Source: Gryganskiella cystojenkinii
Taxonomy: Eukaryota > Mortierellomycota > Mortierellomycetes > Mortierellales > Mortierellaceae
Direction: 5' to 3'
Assembly (NCBI GenBank): GCA_015852425.1
Contig: JAAAIG010000728.1
Location: 1 to 15,666, forward strand
Length of the DNA: 15,666 bases
Part shown: piece by piece, positions 1 through 7,334 of the stretch
Numbering within the stretch: the stretch's first letter is position 1
Layout of the letters: each line of letters begins with the position of its first letter
The notes under the pieces: model-generated
Told to the model about the DNA's origin: nothing
The model's database searches: none
Seen by the model: only the letters and a program-made list of their open reading frames with translations
Program-made: the position numbers and the translations under genes

Positions 1-112
1 AGCATTTTTACGGGAGAGAAAAAGGGCTGAAAATAAATTTTCACTCCCCCGTACGTGCTTTGTTTTACGGGGACCCGTACGTTTTCCTTTATTCTTTTTG
101 GATTTTTTGAAA

Positions 113-702
113 GGACAACTATGTCTGTTGGGTAATGAGTGGCGTTGAGAGAATTTATTTCATGTCACGCATTAAGACAAATGACGTTGGGCGTTTCTGC
201 AGAATTCGTTTGACGCGTTTGCCATCAGCGTTTTTTTCCACCAAAATGCGCGTTGTTCTTCAACGATATTTCATTTAGCACCCTTGCCATCACAATCCGC
301 GAGTTTGGTAATTTTTGTGCGTGCTCGGACAACGATCCCATTGTTCTTGGACAGCAAGTGTGGCGTCTCCAGGCACAAGCATGTGCAATTCGGACAGTGA
401 TTTTCAACAATGCAGACAACATTTCTGCTCTTGTGGACAACAAAAGCGGCCACAAAAGGACAACTCAAAAAGCTCCCAAGGATAATAAAAAACTTGTTGA
501 CGACATGCACGTCAGTTAGTCACAACAATTTTTGAAAGCGGACAAATTTTCCAAAATTTAAGGTTGTCGCACTAACCTTATGCAAGTCAAATGGGCATCC
601 ATTTCTTCACGCCACAGAAAACACTCGAATAGGATAAAAATATGAGATAAACAATAAAAAGCTATAATAAATGGTGCAAAACGACGACGAAGAGAGGACA
701 AA
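113..702 (+). repeat. Dispersed direct GGACA(A/G) motif cluster
   Basis: The hexamer GGACAA or GGACAG starts at 113, 327, 349, 392, 435, 458, 540 and 696, always on the plus strand, with AGACAA variants at 414 and 765. I noticed no reverse-orientation copies (TTGTCC or CTGTCC). Two copies have similar left flanks: a T-run followed by GAAAGGACAA near 113 and GAAAGCGGACAA near 540. Spaced direct motifs of this kind occur as transposase-binding subterminal repeats in DNA transposons, but no transposase or terminal inverted repeat was identified, so that assignment is a guess. Confidence 0.4.
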
Positions 703-1309
703 TCTTGTGGAGGTGAACATAGTACATTCTTCCAAGCGAATATATTTCCGTTGCTCGAAAGAACAGACAAAATGAGGTCGAAAGCAGAGAGTTCTTTTGG
801 GATTGGACCATGATTGAGGGAGGAGATACGATTTGAAAAAAATCCCCAAAAAAATTGTTGAATTGTTGGGACTAGCTGAAACGCTGCACTGTATATACTA
901 TTTTTCAGTGTAATCCGCTTTGTCATTGTCTTCGTATGACTCTCTCTCTGTTGCCGTGCCTCGAATGGTCCCATGGGCTCTCTAAAACTAGCGTGCACCT
1001 GCGGCTTTGCTCGCGGGCAGATTAAACCAACCTACTCCGTAAGAGAATCACCGGAAAGTTCTCAGCAAGATTTTCAACAACGCCTTCTCCTATTGCTCCC
1101 CCATCCTTGTTGTTCTCCCTAGAATCCCCAACGCATCGCACTGCCAGTTTGAGGGTATAAACTGAGCTGGCTCTCTTGGGTGAAGAGAGAACCCGCAATT
1201 AAAAACCCAGACTTACTAGGAATTCGCCAACAGTGGAAGGGACACCTCCATTGAAAGGCACACGCAAAAATTCCTCCCCCACCCCAACACAGCAGAAGCT
1301 GATCAACTT

Positions 1310-1562
1310 CTCACCTGTAGCCGACGCCTAGTGGTATGGCAGGGATTGCAATCCCTCCCGCCGGGTCAATGAACAGGGAGTGTTTTTAGTGGAAAAGGCC
1401 ACACTGCCAGCTCAGGCCGGTGCCTATCCGACACAAGTACATTTGTGGTTAATGCCAGTCGTGTCATTAGGCGACCAGGTCAGGACCTAGATCGAAAGCC
1501 CTGCGGGGTACTGTAGTAGTAATTTAAGTTCGTTGTATTAATAAAACTAGAATAAAAGTAGT
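1310..1562 (+). mobile_element. Possible retroelement 3' tail (LINE or SINE-like)
   Basis: A GC-balanced non-coding block passes into an AT-rich end with AATAAA at about 1540 and AATAAAA again about 10 bases later, followed by the lipase 3' flank. Positions 1324-1340 resemble a tRNA D-arm: GCC and GGC can pair around TAGTGGTAT, similar to a pol III A box. The next 16 bases (1341-1356) are a perfect palindrome, and a weak B-box-like GGTCAATGA follows about 40 bases after the A box. The T-arm does not pair, so this is not a functional tRNA. It could be a degenerate tRNA-derived SINE, the end of a 5'-truncated LINE, or chance. Confidence 0.2.
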
Positions 1563-1637
1563 TACGCATGTTGACATGGTACTTGGCGATGTCGACAACG
1601 GACAGATACCTCATCTGCTCGAATCGCACGGGCTTGT

Positions 1638-2480
1638 TTAACATATCATAGAAACGCCGTCATAGGGTCCTCCCTCATGTAGCTGGGGAGAATTGGCCTC
1701 TTTAAAGATACAATTCAAGTCTTCCTTGTAGTAGGAATCTGAACAATTGATCCAATTTCCTTCGTCAAGTATAAATATCTCTTTAGGAAAGTGGATGTAA
1801 TTCAGCCCAGATGGAGGTAGAAAAGGCCAGATATCGTTTTTGTAGGTTATGCGAGTGGCGTTTATAGCCGTCATAAACTTTGAGAACGCGATGTTGCCCA
1901 CTCTTGGCTGTCCATAAGTAATTAGGCTGAGGTTCGCAATTGGCAGGACGTTGTCATGATACAAGTATGCAGCTGCCAGGGACGCTACTGCACCGCCTAC
2001 GTCATGGCCGACAATCGTGATTTTGCTGGCACCACTGGATCTCAGTGTAGTCTCAATTGCATTACGACAGTCATCGTAGATGCGCAGACACAAGTCTTTG
2101 ACACTCTTCCAAACTAAAACTGCTAGGAGACGGAAATCAGAGTCGACCATGGGCACTTGAATAAAATCACCCACAGCTAATGCATCATTTCCTTTTGCAT
2201 CCATTCCTATTGCCAGAATTACTGTGTTGAGTAATGGGTCATGACCGACATACCAAAATGGTATAGTGTGTCCATCTCCGCCTGAGGCGGTTGGTTTGAA
2301 ACTCTTGTTGGCGTTGCATGTTGTGCCACAACTCCAGGTCAGTGTCGCATGTGGAGGACATTGAGTCGCAGCCGCGTAGTGGGTAAAAGGCTTGAATGCA
2401 GCTAACGGGGCTGAGCTGAGGCTATGGACTGCTGAAATAGTGAAAACCCATAAAATTGCAGAGACCCTCATTCTGAGCAT
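1638..2480 (-). CDS. Secreted fungal class 3 lipase-like protein with altered active site
   Basis: Single-exon 280-aa protein. Residues 1 to about 27 look like a secretory signal peptide: a short basic start, then a hydrophobic core. An in-frame TAA lies five codons upstream of the ATG, which bounds the start; a second Met at residue 4 is an alternative. The fold matches class 3 (Rhizomucor miehei-type) lipases: YVGHDP (77-82), DFIQVP (105-110), the elbow GHDVGGAVASLAA (158-170), YGQPRVGN (189-196), NDIWPFLPP (215-223) and a C-terminal His (268). The elbow Ser is Asp160 (codon GAC on the coding strand). The oxyanion RG(T/S) motif reads AIGM, and the usual HSGF segment is absent. The family's acid (Asp216) and His268 appear kept. 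Family membership is clear, but classical lipase activity is doubtful. No frameshift or stop suggests decay. The substrate is unknown. Confidence 0.85.
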   Translation of the reverse strand: MLRMRVSAILWVFTISAVHSLSSAPLAAFKPFTHYAAATQCPPHATLTWSCGTTCNANKSFKPTASGGDGHTIPFWYVGHDPLLNTVILAIGMDAKGNDALAVGDFIQVPMVDSDFRLLAVLVWKSVKDLCLRIYDDCRNAIETTLRSSGASKITIVGHDVGGAVASLAAAYLYHDNVLPIANLSLITYGQPRVGNIAFSKFMTAINATRITYKNDIWPFLPPSGLNYIHFPKEIFILDEGNWINCSDSYYKEDLNCIFKEANSPQLHEGGPYDGVSMIC

Positions 2481-2824
2481 TAATGCTGGAATTTAGAGGT
2501 TACGCAATAACATCAATTAAAAAATGTCTTTATGATCATAACAGTCAGATACAAACATACAAATCAATCGAGGGACTCCAATGAGCTGAATGCGAGATAG
2601 TTACTTTGTTTCTGTGGTAGGAGAGTGCCGAGACGCTTGGGGGATGCGAAAAGCAATCTTGTATGGGTGACGACTGAGATGGATTTGAAATTTTACAGGC
2701 TCAGGGAGTACGCTGGAGGAGACGCGATTGTGAAATTACAGTTAAGACGAGAGTTAACAGGAATATAGTACATCGGGTGAATTGTAAAGAGTGTGAGTTA
2801 CCTTGATCGCATCTGTAGAGCGCT

Positions 2825-2856
2825 GAGGAAGGCGAGAGGGGAGGAAGGCGAGAGGG
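2825..2856 (+). repeat. 16-bp tandem repeat, two perfect copies
   Basis: The unit GAGGAAGGCGAGAGGG occurs at 2825-2840 and again at 2841-2856 with no mismatch, within a polypurine stretch. Confidence 0.85.
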
Positions 2857-3207
2857 GAAGAAGAGTCCCTTATATATTGAAGGAAATCGACTCGACCAAA
2901 TAACGTATAGACATAGAAAAAGCAAGGAATAATATATATGACAACGACTGGACTGTGAGGGATGAAGGAAAAGAAGAAAAGTCAACGACAAGCAGGAGGA
3001 TACACAAAAGGTCAAAGGGGGACGCCAATAAAATCATGGGGGTGCTAAAAAAATAGGGCCTGCTGGAAAGATCGAAAAATCGGAAGAGCAGCACGCAGGG
3101 ACAGTACTAATGGACATCACCAAGAAACCATAGCAAAGGAAAAACAGCACCAAGGGACAACATCACCAGGGCATACGTTCAATGTAAGGTTAAGGGGAAA
3201 GGGCAGG

Positions 3208-3272
3208 AAGTGCGAGGGCGGGAACAGCTAGGGCAGGGAAGAGCGAGGGCAGGGAAGAGCGAGGGCAGGGAA
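3208..3272 (+). repeat. 16-bp purine-rich tandem repeat, about four copies
   Basis: The unit GAGCGAGGGCAGGGAA is perfect at 3241-3256 and 3257-3272. A copy with two mismatches fills 3225-3240, and a more degenerate one lies near 3208-3223. Its length and composition resemble the array at 2825-2856. Confidence 0.8.
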
Positions 3273-3338
3273 AGAAAGGGACAGCATCAAGGGAAACACC
3301 AAGGGACAACATGAGAGATATCATAGAGAGGCACATCG

Positions 3339-3893
3339 GTGAACACAATGCCTAGTGGGCTCAAGGGCTTTTTTTTGGACAACGCGCACCCAGTGTCCTT
3401 GTTGGTGTCGAAGGTTATTGACCAAGGCGATACTGAGATCAACGCGATTCGGTGTATATGGCCAACGAAGACATGTCTCTTTTACTGCGCCTGGCACATC
3501 CCTTAAGGCATGACAACGAAAGCTCATAGTCGCGAACTTGAACATGGATAGACTCTCTGTCGATGACGCAAAAAAGAGAAGAGGTATGAATCTTTGACGA
3601 TGACAATCTACAGACCTGACGGAAACGCTCAATCAAATGTCGCTCTATAACTGAAGGTGATGGCCTCCTTGCTCCAGATCCTGTATGTCCAGGATCATGA
3701 GCAGGCCAATGCTCTAGTTTCCACTTTTGAGACAAAGTGGACAGTAATCGCACGGTTCCTCATCAGTCAGCCGCCCACTCTGTCCCCCTCACCAAATAGA
3801 GCTGTTTTTGAGCAGTTGGATAATTACCTCAGGCACTCACATGAATAATCTGTTTAGATGTCATCCGACTATCCCAGCCGATATTGCGATCCG
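3339..3893 (+). pseudogene. Degenerate MULE-type (Mutator-like) transposase fragment
   Basis: Conceptual translation across three plus-strand frames gives a recognisable piece of a MULE transposase core. One frame from about 3351 to 3503 reads through FFLDNAHPVSLLVSKVID, then EINAIRCIWP and LFYCAWHIP; LDN matches the second catalytic Asp region and C-x-W-H is the usual following motif. A TAA at 3504 interrupts it, and the match continues one base over as KA*QRKLIVANLNMDRLS, with TGA at 3511 where Trp is expected. The first frame resumes at about 3657-3848 (LLQILYVQDHEQANALVSTF), and a third frame at about 3838-3890 gives a THMNNLF...CH segment like the family's TNN-x3-x-WH motif. At least three frame changes and several stops make it non-functional. 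Both ends of the element are missing. The family call comes from motif recall. Confidence 0.65.
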
Positions 3894-4438
3894 ACCAGAG
3901 CCTTTTTTGCCCCTTTGGCGACAAGTACATGCTGTTCACTTGCAGAATACCTCGATAGTTGATACCTCACCGTCACCATGCATGGTCCCCCCAGCACAAG
4001 TCATCGATTGTTAATAGCTGAAAAGCAGGAATGACAAATCCTTGCAAGACCCACACTCTTTGAGTTTGTAATCAAAGAAATAACCAAATTACTAAACATG
4101 TAGCAACGTAAACAAACAACTCTCCTTGCTCGCTGATCCTTGACACCATCTGACGAATACACTCAATTGCATTTTCTGACAGGGCCGATTTTTTTTTTTT
4201 TTTTTTTTTTTGACTTCCCGTTCTCACCATCCGAACGTACGTGCACGCCGTCTTGTCGAAAGAACAACACAAAGGCGATCCGCAATTTTTTTTGCGCAGA
4301 CTCGGTGAACAACGGGACGCCGCACAAACAGCCTTGGCACGGTTGTTTTTTGCCCCTCCCTGCGCTCATGCTCCGCCGTTCAAGAGAAGGCGAACAAGGA
4401 GGCTATTCCGATTAGACTTTTCCCTGCTTTGTGTAGGG
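3894..4438. other. Intergenic region upstream of the GST gene
   Basis: No supported gene. The stretch holds a 23-base poly-T tract (4189-4211), a TTACTAA heptamer at 4089-4095 that matches the Yap1-type stress element, and sequence grading into the GST promoter. Short frames on both strands cross the poly-T and translate to homopolymeric Phe or Lys, so I treat them as chance. Confidence 0.5.
4189..4211 (+). repeat. Poly-T tract of 23 bases
   Basis: An uninterrupted run of 23 T lies about 240 bp upstream of the GST TATA box. Poly(dA:dT) tracts in fungal promoters often mark nucleosome-depleted DNA; that role here is inferred. Confidence 0.8.
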
Positions 4439-4446
4439 TATATAAA
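4439..4446 (+). promoter_or_regulatory. TATA box of the GST gene
   Basis: TATATAAA lies 108 bp upstream of the GST ATG and is followed by a T/C-rich then A-rich leader, typical of a fungal RNA polymerase II promoter. Confidence 0.65.
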
Positions 4447-4553
4447 CGTTCGCGATCTTTTTGGATTTTTTTTTCTCCCTTACTTCCTTCATAAATCACA
4501 AACAAAACTTCAAAACAATCCTTTCTTAAGAAACAAAAATAATAACAATCACA

Positions 4554-5481
4554 ATGGTAACCTCATCCACGAACCTCCCAACCGAAAAGATGTCCGAGTT
4601 GGCCCAGGCCAAGGACAACAAGTACACGATGCTCTACTACCCCTTCCATGGAGTCGTCACTGCCCTTCGAGCCATCCTCTTCATGTCCGGGGCCGAGTAC
4701 ACTTTCACTCATCCCACTGTAAGCCTTATTCTCATCCATCGAGCTTGTTTTTCTTACGTTCTTAAGCATTGAGTGGTCAGATGATTAAACAAAAATGCCT
4801 TCTTCCTTTTAAACGGGACATAGGAATGGTCAAAGGAAAAGCCTTTGACCCCTCTCGGTGCCATGCCCGTGTTGTATGAGGAGACCAAGACTGGAGAGGT
4901 TCTCGAGTTGGCCGAATTGACACCCATCGAGTTTTATTTCGGTCAAAAGTTTGGTTGGACTGGCGATAACGTCTGGGAAGAGAATCTGGTGAGGATGTAC
5001 CATTCTTCGAGTCAGGCTGTCTTCGACAAGCTGGTGACCACGGTCGTGCGTGCCCCCAAGGATCACCAGGAGCAGATGAAGGAGATCTACTTGAAGACCA
5101 TTGTTCCTGATTGGATCCAATACCATGAACGTGCCCTCGTCAAGAACGGGTCCAATGGTCATTACGTCGGCAACAAGGTAAAAAAAAAGGCCTGCCTATC
5201 TCTTGGACGCACTTCGTATATTATTTTTAGCCCCTGTCAACTAACCAGTGTATCGTTCTCCTTTTCATCTCTATAAGCTCACACTGGCAGATATGAAGAC
5301 AGCGACCATTCTCGACAACTTGATCGCCCTTTCCGGTGACTCTTTGCTCTCCCGAGAAAAGACCCCTGCCATCTTTGCGGTCTATGATGCAGTGGAGAAG
5401 ATCCCCAGTTACCAAAAGTGGAAGGCCACGGATGAGTGGAGGGCTTACGATGAGCTGAACAGGAGACTCTTCAACTTTTAA
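4554..5481 (+). CDS. Glutathione S-transferase-like protein
   Basis: Three exons: 4554-4718, 4824-5177 and 5278-5481. Both introns (105 and 100 bp) are phase 0 with GT-AG ends, and intron 2 has CTAAC at 5241-5245. The product is 240 aa, near the usual length for cytosolic GSTs. The N-terminal thioredoxin-like domain spans about 23-100: YTMLYYPFHGVVTALRA supplies the first strand with candidate catalytic Tyr28 or Tyr29, and Pro70 in AMPVL is the expected cis-proline. The helical C-terminal domain spans about 105-235, with the conserved GNKLTLAD turn (171-178) built across the second splice junction. The context ATGG with A at -3 supports the start, and AATAAA lies at 5518-5523. GSTs conjugate or reduce electrophiles with glutathione in the cytosol. 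The glutathione-contact motif normally read ES-x-AI is ELTPI here (86-90), so class and substrate are unclear. Confidence 0.85.
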
Positions 5482-5517
5482 AACGAAGGAGTTGGTCCTG
5501 CAAATACCCATCCGAGA

Positions 5518-5523
5518 AATAAA
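5518..5523 (+). terminator. AATAAA polyadenylation signal of the GST gene
   Basis: AATAAA occurs 37 bp after the GST stop codon, in the 200-bp gap before the Dus4 gene. Confidence 0.5.
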
Positions 5524-5681
5524 ACAATTGCCGGAAAGAAAAAGAAATATATGCTGTTTGCACGCTTTTCGTTCTACGGAATTTCCAAAGTTGTTCCATT
5601 TGGCGGTCACAACCCTCAATTCAATAACCCCCCCGTTTTTCTCTGTTCTCTTTGCCTTTTGGATTCCCTCTTCCTTTCGAC

Positions 5682-7162
5682 ATGTCCTGTGACGATGGCC
5701 TCGATGGCACCATGCCACGAACTGATCTTATGCAACTCTTCTCTACTCGAACTCGGCCCCTGAATGTCTGCGCCCCCATGGTCCGTTACAGCAAACTACC
5801 ATTCCGAGAACTTGTTCGACGGTATGCAGAACAAACTGCCATTTCGAAAACATTCGACTCTCATACCATTTCGAAAAGCGACCAGGACTAACATATGCTC
5901 GCTACATTTCCCCTCCCCTCTCCTCCCCACCCCCCCGTTTCCCATTCTCTTGTTCAGATACAACACCGATCTGGTCTACACTCCCATGATCCTCGCTAAC
6001 GTCTTTTCAGCCTCAAATTTCGCCCGCGACTGCGAGTTCTCCACAAACAACCTGGACGATCCGGTCGTGATTCAGTTCGCGGCCTCCAACGGGGTCGATC
6101 TCGCCAACGCCGCCGAGCTTGCGGCACCCTATGTATCCGGAGTCGATATCAACTGTGGTTGCCCTCAAAAATGGGCCATTCATGAGAAACTAGGATCGCA
6201 TTTGATGTCGGATCCAGAGACGGTCAGGGATATGATCCGACAGACCAAGGCCCGAGTCAACATTCCTTGTTCGATTAAGATTCGGATACACAGGGATCTT
6301 CGGTATACGAAAAAGAGGATGTTAAGGTTGAAAGAGGACACGATCACACAAAAATACACCTCTTTGCTGACTCTCTTTTTTCGTTTTTTTGTTGTGTTTA
6401 TGACATTGCGATTAGGGAAACGAACGAGTTTGTGAAAAGGGCGCTCTCTGTTGGTGTGGATTTCATCACGGTGCATGGAAGGACAAAAAAAATGAAGTCA
6501 ACGGAACCTGTCAGTCTGGAGGGCATGAAGTTTGTCAAGGAGGTCTCTACCGTCCCCGTACTCGCCAATGGGGATGTCTTTTCCTTGGAGGACGCGGACA
6601 GCATCGTGGCTGCGACAGGTGTCGATGGTGCGTGAATGGGACCTCTGATCTGTCCACCGCAACTTTTCAGGACGATTTAAATAATGAAGGATGAAGATAA
6701 AAGAACTCAGACCTTTATTTCCATGTCGCAATAATTGCTTTGATTAGGTACCATGTCAGCACGAGGCATCTTGGAGAATCCTGCCCTTTATGCTGGTCAT
6801 TCGGTCACACCCTGGGAATGTATCGAGGATTACGTCGATCTCGCACTCTCTTACGGGACCAACGCCTTTATCTTTCATCACCATCTCATGTACATGTTTG
6901 AAAAGACAATGAGCAATGCCGGTAAGGAAACATCATTTATTGTATGCTGAGGTAGTGTATATCATTGCCCCTTCGCACCAAAACTGACTGCGTGCTTTTT
7001 GTTTTAATTTCCCTCCGAATTTTTTATTTGGCTATAGAGCGCAGGACGTTCAACTCGCTATCATCCGTCCCATCAATCATTGACTATCTGGAAGAAAACT
7101 ACGGATTGGACATTGCAAAGAAACGGGCTGAAAGGATACGAAAAACGACCAGTGGTCTTTGA
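5682..7162 (+). CDS. DUS4: tRNA-dihydrouridine synthase, Dus4 type
   Basis: Five exons: 5682-5821, 5958-6302, 6416-6627, 6748-6921 and 7038-7162. Introns are 136, 113, 120 and 116 bp; intron 1 has CTAAC at 5888-5892. All are GT-AG and phases agree, giving 331 aa, close to human DUS4L. Dus enzymes use FMN and NADPH to reduce uridine in the tRNA D-loop; Dus4 acts at U20a and U20b. Visible signatures are APMVRYSKLPFRELVR near the N-terminus, DINCGCPQKW with catalytic Cys115, SIKIRIH with Lys154, the FMN-contact TVHGRT (180-185), VLANGDV, and GTMSARGILENPAL. The C-terminal HHHLMYMFEK and SLSSVPSIIDYLEENYG match the Dus4 branch rather than Dus1, 2 or 3. The stop is 172 bp from that of convergent symplekin. 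Intron 3 starts GTGCGT, a weaker donor. A shorter start at the internal Met11 is possible. Confidence 0.93.
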
Positions 7163-7188
7163 TTGAACTCTCTCTCAATACCTACAAC

Positions 7189-7194
7189 AATAAA
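7189..7194 (+). terminator. AATAAA polyadenylation signal of DUS4
   Basis: AATAAA is followed by a second AATAA-rich repeat 27 bp after the DUS4 stop, in the short convergent interval before the symplekin stop codon. Confidence 0.55.
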
Positions 7195-7334
7195 TAATAA
7201 AAATGTACCATAGCAGAGAACTAGAGGAATCGAAAAGCTTTGATGTGTATTGTACAAGGCCATTTAGGCACTTTTTTTTTGTTTAACTGTTAGGAAGGAA
7301 AGTGTGGATAAAATAGAAATCTATGCGTCAATCT

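Larger units (their letters stand above)
1..1637. other. Gene-poor, repeat-like intergenic region
   Basis: I see no convincing gene here. Open frames exist on both strands (for example a minus-strand frame at 558-998), but none has recognisable domains or splice structure. The stretch contains TACGGG/CCCGTA repeats at its left end (9-82), a strand-biased series of GGACA(A/G) motifs (113-702), and a tail-like AT-rich end with AATAAA-type signals near 1540-1560. Together these suggest old mobile-element debris rather than host genes. That is inference, as no transposase or reverse transcriptase could be read. Confidence 0.5.
2481..3338. other. Purine-rich intergenic region upstream of the lipase
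   Basis: The plus strand is strongly A/G-rich from about 2580 to 3330, so the minus-strand frames here translate to Ser/Leu/Phe-rich low-complexity peptides that I do not accept as genes. The part next to 2480 must contain the lipase promoter, but I see no strong TATA box. Two short tandem arrays lie inside (2825-2856 and 3208-3272). GGACA(A/G) motifs recur at about 3099, 3145, 3279 and 3304. Confidence 0.5.

Noticed and set aside
253..519. Overlapping frames on both strands (plus 253-519, minus 225-455 and 271-510)
   Set aside because: Three mutually overlapping short frames in a repeat-like region, none with family resemblance.
558..998. Minus-strand 146-aa open frame
   Set aside because: No recognisable domain, composition like translated AT-rich intergenic DNA, and it overlaps the GGACA motif cluster; no promoter or splice support.
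1324..1400. Functional tRNA gene
   Set aside because: D-arm-like pairing exists, but the anticodon loop has the wrong size and neither the T-arm nor the acceptor stem pairs.
2701..3094. Minus-strand Leu/Ser/Phe-rich frames
   Set aside because: They are translations of a polypurine strand and its tandem repeats.
3321..3753. Two minus-strand frames of about 100 aa
   Set aside because: They lie opposite the MULE relic, whose plus-strand motifs explain the open reading better.
4241..4765. Plus-strand 174-aa frame
   Set aside because: It crosses the GST TATA box, leader and first exon in the wrong frame.
5231..5277. Earlier acceptor for GST intron 2 at 5230
   Set aside because: Using the TTTTTAG at 5230 leads to an in-frame TGA and breaks the conserved GNKLTLAD segment; the acceptor at 5277 keeps it.
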